Source of the DNA: UBA7960 sp964348755
GTDB lineage: Bacteria > Bacteroidota > Bacteroidia > Bacteroidales > UBA7960
DNA length: 24,766 nucleotides
Assembly (NCBI GenBank): GCA_964348755.1
Contig: CAYGDW010000042.1
Span: forward strand, 1 to 24,766
Direction of reading: 5' to 3'
The notes under the pieces: generated by a model
Database searches by the model: none
The model's input: the letters and a program-made list of their open reading frames with translations, nothing else
Told to the model about the DNA's origin: nothing
Made by a program: the position numbers and the translations under genes
In this document: positions 14,631-23,142 of the stretch, piece by piece
How positions within the stretch are numbered: the first letter of the stretch is position 1
How the letters are laid out: each line of letters starts with the position of its first letter

Positions 14631-14899
14631 CCCCCTTGCCTTAACCAACTAAACCTAAAAAACCAAAACTACCTAATTTTGAGCATTTTAACCTTTCCTA
14701 AATAAAGCAATTTTTTTGCTTTATAATAGTGGTTGCATTTAAGACAATGCATATTGGTAAAGGTTTAAAACCGCACTTAATTTTTTTCCAATAAACCTGG
14801 GGGCAAAACCGCATTGTTGAAAAACGCATGAGTTGGAGCAATGCATTTTGTTGTCTTTATTTTAACTTTGCACCCTGATTGGCTGAATGGCTATACACT
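14631..14899. other. Intergenic region before parE with small inverted repeats
   Basis: No gene is visible. ATAAAGCA (14702-14709) pairs with TGCTTTAT (14717-14724), a weak A/T-rich hairpin without a following T-run. TGCATT (14734-14739) is mirrored by AATGCA (14746-14751), and AATGCATT recurs at about 14840-14847, just upstream of the parE -7 box. Across the stop of the preceding gene, GGCAAGGG (14609-14616) pairs with CCCTTGCC (14633-14640), also without a T-run. None is convincing as a terminator. Confidence 0.4.
14863..14870 (+). promoter_or_regulatory. Probable -7 element of the parE promoter
   Basis: TAACTTTG is an exact TAnnTTTG match. TTTG at 14847-14850 is only 12 bases upstream, so the -33 box is not at the normal distance. 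Transcription from about 14877 would exclude the TTG codon at 14879 as a practical start and favour ATG 14900 with a leader of some 23 bases. Confidence 0.5.
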
Positions 14900-16744
14900 A
14901 TGATTACCGAAAAATATTCAGAAGACTCCATACGCACGCTCGACTGGAGAGAGCACATACGGCTGAGGCCAGGCATGTACATTGGCAAGCTGGGCGATGG
15001 GGCCTCGCAGGACGATGGCATTTATGTACTGATAAAAGAGGTTGTTGACAACTCTATTGATGAATACATTATGGGGTTTGGCAAAACCATAGAAATACTC
15101 ATTGATGACAGGCAGATAACCGTTCGGGATTATGGTCGGGGAGTGCCTTTGGGCAAAGTGGTCGATGTGGTATCGAAAATCAATACCGGGGCAAAATACG
15201 ACAGCAAAGTTTTTAAGAAAACAGTAGGGTTGAATGGTGTAGGCACCAAGGCCGTCAATGCCCTTTCAAGCTATTTTCGCATTGAGTCAATACGCGAAGG
15301 CAAGGCCAAGGCGGCCGAGTTTGAAATGGGGCAACTTGTTAAGGAAATTGCTGAAGCCGAAACCCCTGGCCGCGGAGGTACAATTATAAGTTTTGTACCC
15401 GACGAGCAGATTTTTGGCAAATACCGTTACATTGACGATTACATTGAAAAACTGCTTTGGAATTATGTTTACCTTAACCGTGGCCTTACCATTATTTTCA
15501 ACGGGCGAAAGTTTCAGTCGCAAAACGGCTTGCACGATTTGCTAACACGAAACATCGACACTCCGGTTTGCTACCCCATTATTCACCTTCAGGATGAAGA
15601 TTTTGAATTTGCTTTTACGCACAGTACCAGCCAATACAGCGAGGAGTACTATTCGTTTGTAAACGGCCAGCACACTACTCAGGGCGGCACCCATCAGGCA
15701 GCATTTCGCGAAGCACTCAGCAAGACCATTCGCGAATTTTATAAAAAGGACTTTGATGCTAACGACATAAAAACCTCGCTCATTGTTGCCATGAGCATAA
15801 AGGTGCAGGAGCCGGTTTTTGAATCGCAAACCAAAACCAAGCTTGGTTCACAATATACCGAACCCGGAGGCCCCACCATTCGAAACTACATTACTGAAAT
15901 TGTAAAACGCAGGCTCGACAACTACCTGCACATGAACACCGAAACGGCCGATGCCCTCTTGCGCAAGATACTCCAATCGGAGCGAGAGCGCAAGGATATG
16001 GCCAACATAAAAAAACTGGCACGCGAAAGAGTTAAGAAAGCAAGCCTGCACAACAAGAAACTGCGCGACTGCCGCATTCATTACAACGACAACCACCCCT
16101 TGCGGTTAAACTCTACCCTGTTTATTACCGAGGGCGACTCGGCCAGCGGCTCCATTACCAAAGCACGCGATGTAAACACGCAAGCCGTATTCAGCCTGAA
16201 AGGAAAACCGCTCAATTGCTACGGCCTTACAAAAAAAATTGTTTATGAAAATGAGGAGTTCAACCTGCTTCAGGCAGCCCTCAACATAGAAGAAAGCCTC
16301 GAAGACTTGCGCTACAACAATATTGTAGTTGCAACAGATGCCGATGTGGACGGTATGCATATTCGCCTGTTACTGCTAACTTTTTTCCTTCAGTTTTTTC
16401 CTGACCTGGTGCGCAATGGTCACCTGTATATTTTACAAACCCCCTTATTTAGGGTACGCAACAAGCAAAAGACCATTTATTGCTACTCAGAGCAAGAAAA
16501 GCAGGCCGCTATGGCCGAACTTGGTGTCAAACCCGAAATAACACGTTTTAAAGGGCTGGGTGAGATATCGCCCGATGAGTTTGGCAACTTTATTGGCAAA
16601 AGCATTCGCTTAGACCCGGTTATATTTAAAAAAGAACTGGGCGTGGCCGAAATGATGGCCTTCTATATGGGGAAAAATACACCCGAGCGCCAGAACTTTA
16701 TAATCAGCAACCTTAGGGTTGAACTCAACGCTATTGAATCATGA
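14900..16744 (+). CDS. parE: DNA topoisomerase IV subunit B
   Basis: ATPase subunit of the type IIA topoisomerase that decatenates daughter chromosomes. The 614-residue protein has the GHKL ATPase site with E47 and N51 (KEVVDNSID), D77YGRG and GLNGVG (110-115). The TOPRIM domain has E411GDSA and DADVDG with D480, D482 and D484. RFKGLGEI lies at 549-556. The opening MITEKYSEDSIRTLDWREHIRLRPGMYIG is the form I know from Bacteroidota ParE rather than GyrB. ATG 14900 is preferred over TTG 14879 for this reason and because of the promoter position. parC is not adjacent. The stop overlaps the next ATG by four bases (ATGA), implying translational coupling to the acetyltransferase. Confidence 0.93.
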   Translation: MITEKYSEDSIRTLDWREHIRLRPGMYIGKLGDGASQDDGIYVLIKEVVDNSIDEYIMGFGKTIEILIDDRQITVRDYGRGVPLGKVVDVVSKINTGAKYDSKVFKKTVGLNGVGTKAVNALSSYFRIESIREGKAKAAEFEMGQLVKEIAEAETPGRGGTIISFVPDEQIFGKYRYIDDYIEKLLWNYVYLNRGLTIIFNGRKFQSQNGLHDLLTRNIDTPVCYPIIHLQDEDFEFAFTHSTSQYSEEYYSFVNGQHTTQGGTHQAAFREALSKTIREFYKKDFDANDIKTSLIVAMSIKVQEPVFESQTKTKLGSQYTEPGGPTIRNYITEIVKRRLDNYLHMNTETADALLRKILQSERERKDMANIKKLARERVKKASLHNKKLRDCRIHYNDNHPLRLNSTLFITEGDSASGSITKARDVNTQAVFSLKGKPLNCYGLTKKIVYENEEFNLLQAALNIEESLEDLRYNNIVVATDADVDGMHIRLLLLTFFLQFFPDLVRNGHLYILQTPLFRVRNKQKTIYCYSEQEKQAAMAELGVKPEITRFKGLGEISPDEFGNFIGKSIRLDPVIFKKELGVAEMMAFYMGKNTPERQNFIISNLRVELNAIES

Positions 16745-17268
16745 CCATAAGGCTTGAACTGGCAGGCTTCCTGTCTGAGTTGCAGCAAATCGAAGATTTG
16801 TATCTTACCGCATTTCCACCCGAAGAAAGAAGAACTTTCGAAGGTTTCGGCCAGCAGTTTTTGCAAAAGAAATACTTCAAGGTTTATTTAGCAAAAAATA
16901 CTGACCTTACCCTTGGTTTTATTTCCCTATGGACTTTTGATCACTTTGGCTTTATTGAACATTTTGCCGTGATGCCTCAATATCGGGGTCAAAACATTGG
17001 AAATATCATTCTGAAAGAAATACGAATGGTTTGCAGCGGGCCTGTAGTTCTCGAAACCGAACTTCCTTTAGATGAAATTAGCGCAAGGAGAATTGGTTTT
17101 TACCAGCGCAATGGTTTTCATTTGCTCGATAAATATTATGTTCAGCCAAGCTACGATGGAATAACACCAGGGCCTGAACTGAAACTTATGAGTACCAGCA
17201 ATAGTCTAAGCACCGAAAATATTGAACATATTATTAAAACAATCAGAACGAACGTTTACGATTGTTAA
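16741..17268 (+). CDS. GNAT-family N-acetyltransferase
   Basis: A 175-residue protein of the Gcn5-related acetyltransferase fold, which transfers acetyl from acetyl-CoA to an amine. The acetyl-CoA pyrophosphate loop is QYRGQNIG (80-87), within the strand-helix EHFAVMPQYRGQNIGNIIL. RIGFYQRNGFHLLDKYYVQPSY near 117-138 matches the C-terminal GNAT block (FYQRNGF). The first 75 residues are typical of the family's variable substrate side (YLTAFPPEERR). Its ATG overlaps the parE stop by four bases, so expression follows parE. The substrate cannot be deduced, and the link to topoisomerase may be only positional. Confidence 0.85.
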   Translation: MTIRLELAGFLSELQQIEDLYLTAFPPEERRTFEGFGQQFLQKKYFKVYLAKNTDLTLGFISLWTFDHFGFIEHFAVMPQYRGQNIGNIILKEIRMVCSGPVVLETELPLDEISARRIGFYQRNGFHLLDKYYVQPSYDGITPGPELKLMSTSNSLSTENIEHIIKTIRTNVYDC

Positions 17269-17327
17269 AAAAACAGCAAGCCAGTGAATTTATCACAGGC
17301 ATTAAACACAAATCCTTAAATTTCCGA

Positions 17328-18122
17328 TTATTCCAGACTGAACTTATCCCAGTCGGCCCACGCCCTGAAACTGTCGCGGTAGCTTTTTATCTGGCATTGT
17401 GGCAGTACAACGGTTTCAATACCTTGCTGGTTTGGCATAAGGTTGCTAATGTTTTCGCCCCGGGGGCAAATTACTGCCGAGTCGCCCGAGTAGGTAATCT
17501 GGTTTGCGTCGGCACCAGTGCGGTTAACCCCAATAACGTAAGCCTGGTTTTCGATGGCTCGTGCCATTAGCAAAATGCGCCAGGCATGGCTGCGGGCATC
17601 GGGCCAGTTGGCTACATACAAAAGCACATCATAATCAAAACCATTGCTTTCGCTGAATTGGTTGCGGCTCCAAACCGGGAAACGTAAATCGTAGCAGATC
17701 AGGGGCATTATTTTCCATTCCTTAAGCTCTACTATGAGTTTTTGAGAGCCAGCTGTATAGTCCTTATTTTCGCCGGCATAGGTAAACAAATGCTTTTTGT
17801 CATAATGTGAAAAAGACCCATCGGGCCTGACCCAAAAAAAACGGTTATAATATTTTCCGCCATCTTGTACCGCTATGCTGCCACACACCACGCATTTGCT
17901 ATTGACAGCGGTCTGTTGCATCCACTGCAGGCCAGTTCCGCCCATCGGCTCGGCCACATTTTGCGGGTTCATCGAAAAACCCGTGGTAAACATTTCGGGA
18001 AGCACAATCAAATCGGCATTATCTGAAATACCCTTCAGCTTTTCAGTAAACATTTCAAGGTTGCGCAATTGCTCTTCCCAATACAGGTCAGATTGGACAA
18101 GACAAACCCTTAAATTTTGCAT
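17328..18122 (-). CDS. Omega-amidase (nitrilase superfamily, YafV/NIT2-like)
   Basis: Carbon-nitrogen hydrolase that deamidates 2-oxoglutaramate to 2-oxoglutarate and ammonia. The 264-residue protein has the nitrilase triad: E43 (LPEMFTTGFSMNP), K109 (HYDKKHLFTYAGE) and C143 (PLICYDLRFPVW). VANWPDARSHAWRILLMARAIENQAYVIGVNRTG is highly characteristic of the YafV/omega-amidase subgroup. ATG 18122 starts MQNLRVCLVQSDLYW; the frame extends to 18170 but the upstream residues do not fit the family. It overlaps the end of the aminotransferase gene by 13 bases in another frame. Together they form the glutamine transaminase-omega-amidase module, in which the amidase pulls the transamination forward by consuming its product. 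Confidence 0.92.
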   Translation of the reverse strand: MQNLRVCLVQSDLYWEEQLRNLEMFTEKLKGISDNADLIVLPEMFTTGFSMNPQNVAEPMGGTGLQWMQQTAVNSKCVVCGSIAVQDGGKYYNRFFWVRPDGSFSHYDKKHLFTYAGENKDYTAGSQKLIVELKEWKIMPLICYDLRFPVWSRNQFSESNGFDYDVLLYVANWPDARSHAWRILLMARAIENQAYVIGVNRTGADANQITYSGDSAVICPRGENISNLMPNQQGIETVVLPQCQIKSYRDSFRAWADWDKFSLE

Positions 18123-19267
18123 AGAATTTCTGCAGCTTTTGAAAGTGTTTCTTCGGACTTGGCAAAACAAAAACGAAGCATTTGCTGGTTTGAAGTTTTG
18201 CTGTAAAAAGAAGAAGTGGGCACCCCAGCCACTTTAAAATCGCGTGTTAGTCGCTGCGCAAAGGCCATTTCTTCCTCATCAGAAATCTTGCTGTAGTCTA
18301 ACAGTTGGAAATAGGTACCAAAAGCAGGTACTACCTTAAAGCGGCTTGTGCGCAAGGCATTGGCAAAAAAATCGCGTTTCTGCTGAAAGAATTCTCCCAG
18401 CCCGTGGTAGTTGGAAGGGTCTTCAAGAAAATCGGCCAGGGCGTATTGCATGGGTGTGTTTACACAAAACACAATAAATTGATGGGACTTGCGAAACTCT
18501 TTCATTAGATTTTCAGGCCCAAGGCAGTATCCGGTTTTCCAGCCGGTGGCATGAAACGTTTTGCCAAACGAGCAGGCAACCAGGCTTCGCCCAGCAAGCC
18601 CGGGGTAGCGGCATACACTTTCATGAACCTTGTTTTCAAAAATGATATGCTCATACACCTCGTCGCTCAGCACAATAATTCCTGTTTTGTGGGTAAGCTT
18701 TTCGAGCGCCGTCAGATCTGCCGACGACAAAATGCTGCCACTGGGGTTGTGGGGGCTGTTTATAATGATCATTTTGGTGCGGGAACTCACAAGCTTCCTT
18801 ACTTCACTCCAGTCAATATGATAATCGGGCAACTTGAGCTTAGAAACAATGGGTATGCCCCCGTTAAGTTTTATGGCAGGCACGTAACTGTCGTATGCTG
18901 GTTCAAATACAATTACCTCATCATCTTCGCGAACAAAAGCACTAATGGCAGTAAAAATGGCCTGTGTGGCCCCGGCCGTAACTGTAATTTCGGTTTCGGG
19001 ATTGTAAACTGCACCGTACAAGTCCTTGGTTTTTTGGGCAATTCGTTCGCGCAGCAAAGGTAAACCGGGCATTGGAGCATATTGATTGTTCCCCTGGCGC
19101 ATGTGTCTAAAAACCAGCTCGATAAGTTTTTCCGAAACAGGAAAGTCAGGAAATCCTTGCGAAAGATTTATGGCATTATGTTCACGGGCAAGTTGGGTCA
19201 TAATTGCAAAAACAGAAGTACCTGTTTGCGGAAGCTTTGAATGAATGGCTTCTGGGAAAAGGTTCAT
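18110..19267 (-). CDS. PLP-dependent aminotransferase, methionine/glutamine transaminase (YbdL/KAT-like)
   Basis: Class I/II fold-type I aminotransferase of 385 residues. The PLP lysine is K236 (SFGKTFHATGWKTGY). N174 (SPHNPSG), D202 and Y205 (SDEVYEH) bind the cofactor. MNLFPEAIHSKLPQTGTSVFAIMTQLA and INLSQGFPDFP at the N-terminus are typical of the YbdL/kynurenine-aminotransferase/glutamine-transaminase-K group, which accepts methionine and aromatic amino acids. The frame runs back to a TTG at 19300, but ATG 19267 begins the family N-terminus. With the overlapping omega-amidase it most likely uses glutamine as amino donor, for example to make methionine from 4-methylthio-2-oxobutyrate in methionine salvage. 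The exact keto acid is inference. Confidence 0.9.
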   Translation of the reverse strand: MNLFPEAIHSKLPQTGTSVFAIMTQLAREHNAINLSQGFPDFPVSEKLIELVFRHMRQGNNQYAPMPGLPLLRERIAQKTKDLYGAVYNPETEITVTAGATQAIFTAISAFVREDDEVIVFEPAYDSYVPAIKLNGGIPIVSKLKLPDYHIDWSEVRKLVSSRTKMIIINSPHNPSGSILSSADLTALEKLTHKTGIIVLSDEVYEHIIFENKVHESVCRYPGLAGRSLVACSFGKTFHATGWKTGYCLGPENLMKEFRKSHQFIVFCVNTPMQYALADFLEDPSNYHGLGEFFQQKRDFFANALRTSRFKVVPAFGTYFQLLDYSKISDEEEMAFAQRLTRDFKVAGVPTSSFYSKTSNQQMLRFCFAKSEETLSKAAEILCKI

Positions 19268-19343
19268 AAGGTAGTATTTTAATAAGCAAAAATCCGGCAA
19301 GAATCGTTAATTTTACGCTCCTTTTGTACCAGATTAAGTGCCA

Positions 19344-19351
19344 CAAAATTA
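19344..19351 (-). promoter_or_regulatory. Possible -7 element for the aminotransferase-amidase operon
   Basis: On the minus strand this reads TAATTTTG, an exact TAnnTTTG match, giving a leader of about 70 bases. No TTTG was seen at the expected -33 distance. Confidence 0.35.
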
Positions 19352-19383
19352 AAAGAAATAATTCAACAGCAGGGTTGATTTTT

Positions 19384-19415
19384 TTTGTACCTGCTCTAAT
19401 TAATTATAAAATTTT
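19384..19415 (+). promoter_or_regulatory. Possible promoter of pgk
   Basis: TTTG (19384-19387) is followed after 19 bases by TAAAATTTT (19407-19415). This approximates the Bacteroidota -7 box with one extra base and T for the final G. Position and spacing fit, but the -7 match is imperfect. Confidence 0.35.
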
Positions 19416-19441
19416 ACCCAACCAGTTTAAAATCACTAAGA

Positions 19442-20632
19442 ATGAAGACCATTGACGGAATTAATTTTAAGGGTAAACGCGCCATAATGCGTGTAGATTT
19501 CAATGTACCGCTAAGCAGCGACTTCCAGATTACCGACGACTCGCGCATGCGGGCGGCCATTCCCAGCATCCGCAAAATACTTGATGAGGGCGGATCGGTC
19601 ATTGTAATGTCGCACCTTGGCCGCCCAAAAGATGGCCCTACTGATAAGTATTCGCTACGGCACATTCGTGAGCATTTGGCAAAATTGCTAAATACCCAGG
19701 TGAAGTTTGCCGACGACTGCATAGGCCAATCGGCCCGCGAACAGGCTGCCAGCCTGCAACCCGGAGAAGTGCTTTTGCTCGAAAACCTAAGGTTTTATAA
19801 GCAGGAAGAAAAAGGTGATGAAGAATTTGCATCCAAATTAGCACAACTGGCCGATATTTATGTAAATGATGCTTTTGGTACAGCACACCGGGCACATGCC
19901 TCAACCACCATTATTGCTAAATTTTTTCCAAACGATAAGATGTTCGGATACCTTATGGCCAATGAACTTTCGAGTATTGACAAGGTGCTCAGGGATGTAA
20001 AACGGCCTTACACCGCCATTATTGGCGGTGCCAAGGTAAGTTCAAAAATCGAAATTCTTGAAAACCTGATTGACAAGGTAGATGACCTGATAATTGGCGG
20101 GGGCATGATGTTTACCTTTATCAAGGCCCAGGGCGGCGTAATAGGCGGCAGCCTTGTTGAGGAAGACTTTATTGAAAAAGCCAAAGAGATAATGGCCAAA
20201 GCCAAGGAAATTGGCGTAAAACTGCATTTGCCGGCTGATGCCATTATTGCCGACGCGTTTGCAAACGAAGCCGCTATCAAAACCAGTCAAGCCGGTGCAA
20301 TTCCCGAAGGATGGCTGGGTCTTGACATTGGCCCTGAAAGCGTTAAGGCTTTTGCTTCAACCATCGAAAAATCGAAAACAGTGCTTTGGAACGGCCCAAT
20401 GGGCGTGTTTGAATTGGAGAACTTTGCTGCTGGCACCAAAGCCGTAGCCCAAGCCCTGGTAACTGCCACCCAAAACGGCGGCTTTACCCTTATTGGAGGC
20501 GGAGACTCGGTGGCTGCAATAAACCAGCTTGGACTTGCCGAACAGGTAAGCTATGTTAGCACCGGCGGAGGGGCGCTGCTTGAATACATGGAAGGAAAAA
20601 TTTTGCCGGGTGTTCAAGCTATCAATGAATAA
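19442..20632 (+). CDS. pgk: Phosphoglycerate kinase
   Basis: Glycolytic and gluconeogenic enzyme that transfers phosphate between 1,3-bisphosphoglycerate and ADP. The 396-residue protein has the N-domain signatures RVDFNVP (17-23) and SHLGRPK (57-63) and the hinge and nucleotide parts GPMGVFE (318-324) and GGGDS (352-356). All substrate-binding segments are present and length is normal. ATG 19442 starts MKTIDGINFKGKRAIMRVDF as expected. It is a single-gene unit between a divergent aminotransferase operon and a strong bidirectional terminator. Confidence 0.97.
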   Translation: MKTIDGINFKGKRAIMRVDFNVPLSSDFQITDDSRMRAAIPSIRKILDEGGSVIVMSHLGRPKDGPTDKYSLRHIREHLAKLLNTQVKFADDCIGQSAREQAASLQPGEVLLLENLRFYKQEEKGDEEFASKLAQLADIYVNDAFGTAHRAHASTTIIAKFFPNDKMFGYLMANELSSIDKVLRDVKRPYTAIIGGAKVSSKIEILENLIDKVDDLIIGGGMMFTFIKAQGGVIGGSLVEEDFIEKAKEIMAKAKEIGVKLHLPADAIIADAFANEAAIKTSQAGAIPEGWLGLDIGPESVKAFASTIEKSKTVLWNGPMGVFELENFAAGTKAVAQALVTATQNGGFTLIGGGDSVAAINQLGLAEQVSYVSTGGGALLEYMEGKILPGVQAINE

Positions 20633-20647
20633 TAGCACTAAATAATC

Positions 20648-20683
20648 ATTAAAAAAACCGGAGTATCCTCCGGTTTTTTTAAT
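20648..20683. terminator. Bidirectional terminator between pgk and the hybrid kinase gene
   Basis: ATTAAAAAAACCGGAG (20648-20663) pairs perfectly with CTCCGGTTTTTTTAAT (20668-20683) around a TATC loop. The symmetry gives a seven-T run on either strand, so it can stop both convergent genes. The kinase's stop codon (20679-20681, TAA on the minus strand) lies inside the stem. Confidence 0.93.
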
Positions 20684-23051
20684 GGGTCATGCGAAAAATA
20701 ATCGCCATTAGTTTTAGCTCGTCAATAGGTTTTGACACATAATCATCCATGCCGGCATTGATAAACCTCTCGCGATCGCCCGCTATGGCATAGCCTGTAA
20801 TAGCAATTATTGGAATACGCCTACCGGTATTTAATTCCATTTCGCGGATGCGACGGGTGGCTTCAAACCCATCCATCTTGGGCATTTGGCCGTCCATAAG
20901 TACAAGGTCGTACGAGTTGCTGGCATATTTTTCAATTGCCACCAAACCATTGGCAGCAGTGTCAACCTTCCAGCCATGCGAACGAAGAAAACCAGCCAGA
21001 TACATCTGATTGATAGCATCGTCTTCTGCCACAAGAATATGTAACTTTTTCATCTGGGCATTCGTTTCATTATGCATTAATAAAACGCCATTATTTTCAA
21101 ACTGCAGGTCCTGAGAAATTACAACCGGAATTTCAAATGAAACCGTACTCCCCTTACCGAAAGTGCTTTCGAATTTAATGCTCCCATTCATTAGCTCAAC
21201 CAGGCTTTTTACAATGGTAAGGCCAAGACCGGTACCCTGGTATTCTTTGCGAGAGGAGATATCAAGTTGCTGGAACGAGTCAAAAATTTTTGGTATATTT
21301 TCGGCTTTAACACCAATACCTGTATCTTTAACGAAAATTTTAAGCAAAATGTTTTCGTTATTTACAGATTTAACATTTACCCCAATTTCTACTTCGCCTG
21401 TATTTGTAAATTTAATGGCATTGCTCAGCAGGTTGATTAGTATCTGGTTAATTTTTTTTTCATCGCAATGGATTACCTCAGGTACATTCGCATCAAATTT
21501 CATGACCAGCGAAAGCCCCTTAAGCCTGGCCTGAGGTTCAAACAATTCAATGGTATCTTTTATTGTTTGTTTCAGATTAAAGTCGGTCAGGGTTATATCA
21601 ACCTTATTTGCCTCAATTTTTGAGTAATCCAGGATATCATTTAAAATATGCAATAGGTTTCCAGCCGAAATCAATACTGAATTAATATATGATTCCTGCT
21701 CCTGGCTCAGGTTTGTTTTGGCCATTGTGCGGGTCATTCCAATTATGGCATTGAGGGGATTGCGGATTTCGTGGCTCATATTGGCCAAAAATTCAGATTT
21801 GGCCTTGTTCGAGTTTTCGGCAACTTCCTTGGCCCGTACAAGGTCTTCGTGCTCCCTACGCAGCGTAATATCGCGGCTAACGCAAACAATTTCTTCTACA
21901 AGTAATGTTTTAGGGCTGAAAACAACCTGATTGTTAGTTTCAAACCATATATAATCGCCATTTTTTTTGCGTATTCGATAACTTTCAATAAAATTTTCCT
22001 GATGTTTCTCAAGGAGTTTTATGTGGTTTTGTCGAATGTTTTCAATATCGTCAGGATGTATAAAAACAAATGCTGAATTGCCCATCATTTCTTCAGGAGA
22101 ATAGCCCAGCAGGCGTTGACTCGCCGGCGATACGTACATATATGTGCCATCCCACGAGTGTTTCGAAATAAGGTCGCTCGAATTTTCGGCCAGCAACCTG
22201 TAGCGTTCTTCGCTGAGCCTCAGGTTCTCCTCAATTTGCTTTCTGAGGGTAATATTCCTGATGGTGCCAACAATCATTTTGGCTTCGCCATCATAATCAT
22301 AAATATATTTGCACGTAACTGAGCATGGAAACATTTCCTTGCTTTTATTGCCCAGCAGCATTTCAAAATCAGATAAATATCCCTTTAGGTTTAAATGCTC
22401 CAGCAAGGTATTTAAGTTGTTTTTGTTTTCAAAAAGAGGCCTGCCAACCAAATCTTCTTTACGGTAATTGAGCACCTGCTCTACCGATGGCGACAATTCA
22501 ATCACATCTCCTTCTAAGGTCAACTCAAAATAAACATCCTGTATGTTTTCGAAAATACTGCGATGCTTCTCTTCGCTTTGCCGTAGGGCTTGCTGCGACT
22601 CATAAAGTTGCTTCAGAATACTAAGCCTGCTGATTACCTGATGAATAACCGAGGGCAACAGGTCAATAAAGCTGTTGTCTTTTACCAGGTAATCAATGGC
22701 ACCCAGTTTCATCATTTTTACTGCCGTGCGTTCGTCGCCGTGGCCAGTAATTATAACAAACGGAAAATCCGGTCTGATTTGCTGTATGGATTTTACCAGG
22801 TCTTCGCCCAAAGTATCAGAAAGTTGGTAATCAATTAAAAAAAGGGTTTCTTCGGCTGGATTGTTTCTTAGCCAGTCAAGAGCTTCTTTTCCGTATAGAA
22901 AACCCTGGGTGGCATAACCTTCTCGCTCCAGAGTCTTCTGAATCAATTGATTAAGAATATAGTCATCCTCAATAATGGTAATTATGAGTTGATGAATACC
23001 CGAATTTCCAATTTTTACCGTCATTGCAAGCTCGAATAATTTTTTAAACAT
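20679..23051 (-). CDS. Hybrid sensor histidine kinase (REC-PAS-PAS-HisKA-HATPase-REC)
   Basis: A soluble 790-residue signalling kinase; no membrane segment was seen. Order: an N-terminal receiver (about 22-140; acidic D29 and D30, phospho-acceptor D74, T102, K124); PAS 1 (about 162-270); PAS 2 (about 282-398); and the HisKA dimerisation domain with H427 in SHEIRNPLNAI. The HATPase follows with N544 (N box), D576TGIG and GTGLGL (606-611). A C-terminal receiver comes last (D677 and D678, phospho-acceptor D720 in MDGQMPKMDG, T752, K774). All catalytic residues are intact. ATG 23051 is the outermost start; ATG 23024 fits better with the -7 box at 23059-23066, since transcription from there would begin almost at 23051. 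No DNA-binding output domain is attached. It lies 91 bases downstream of the cyclase gene. Confidence 0.94.
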   Translation of the reverse strand: MFKKLFELAMTVKIGNSGIHQLIITIIEDDYILNQLIQKTLEREGYATQGFLYGKEALDWLRNNPAEETLFLIDYQLSDTLGEDLVKSIQQIRPDFPFVIITGHGDERTAVKMMKLGAIDYLVKDNSFIDLLPSVIHQVISRLSILKQLYESQQALRQSEEKHRSIFENIQDVYFELTLEGDVIELSPSVEQVLNYRKEDLVGRPLFENKNNLNTLLEHLNLKGYLSDFEMLLGNKSKEMFPCSVTCKYIYDYDGEAKMIVGTIRNITLRKQIEENLRLSEERYRLLAENSSDLISKHSWDGTYMYVSPASQRLLGYSPEEMMGNSAFVFIHPDDIENIRQNHIKLLEKHQENFIESYRIRKKNGDYIWFETNNQVVFSPKTLLVEEIVCVSRDITLRREHEDLVRAKEVAENSNKAKSEFLANMSHEIRNPLNAIIGMTRTMAKTNLSQEQESYINSVLISAGNLLHILNDILDYSKIEANKVDITLTDFNLKQTIKDTIELFEPQARLKGLSLVMKFDANVPEVIHCDEKKINQILINLLSNAIKFTNTGEVEIGVNVKSVNNENILLKIFVKDTGIGVKAENIPKIFDSFQQLDISSRKEYQGTGLGLTIVKSLVELMNGSIKFESTFGKGSTVSFEIPVVISQDLQFENNGVLLMHNETNAQMKKLHILVAEDDAINQMYLAGFLRSHGWKVDTAANGLVAIEKYASNSYDLVLMDGQMPKMDGFEATRRIREMELNTGRRIPIIAITGYAIAGDRERFINAGMDDYVSKPIDELKLMAIIFRMTH

Positions 23052-23058
23052 ATAAAGG

Positions 23059-23066
23059 CAAATTTA
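23059..23066 (-). promoter_or_regulatory. Possible -7 element of the hybrid kinase gene
   Basis: On the minus strand this reads TAAATTTG, an exact TAnnTTTG match. No good TTTG lies at -33 (TATG at the expected place is the closest). The predicted start at about 23052 favours translation from ATG 23024 over ATG 23051. Confidence 0.45.
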
Positions 23067-23142
23067 CTATAATTTTCTTTTAAGACATAAATACATCCGG
23101 GTAATCAATTAAAAAAACCGATATGGGTTTTTAATTGTAAAA

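Noticed and set aside
14702..14724. ATAAAGCA/TGCTTTAT hairpin as terminator of the 483-residue protein gene
   Set aside because: The stem is A/T-rich, the T-run is in the loop rather than after the stem, and it lies about 70 bases past the stop codon.
14900..16744. GyrB instead of ParE
   Set aside because: Both share the motifs seen, but the N-terminal sequence (TEKYSEDSIRTLDWREHIRLRPGMYIGKLGDG) fits the Bacteroidota ParE group better.
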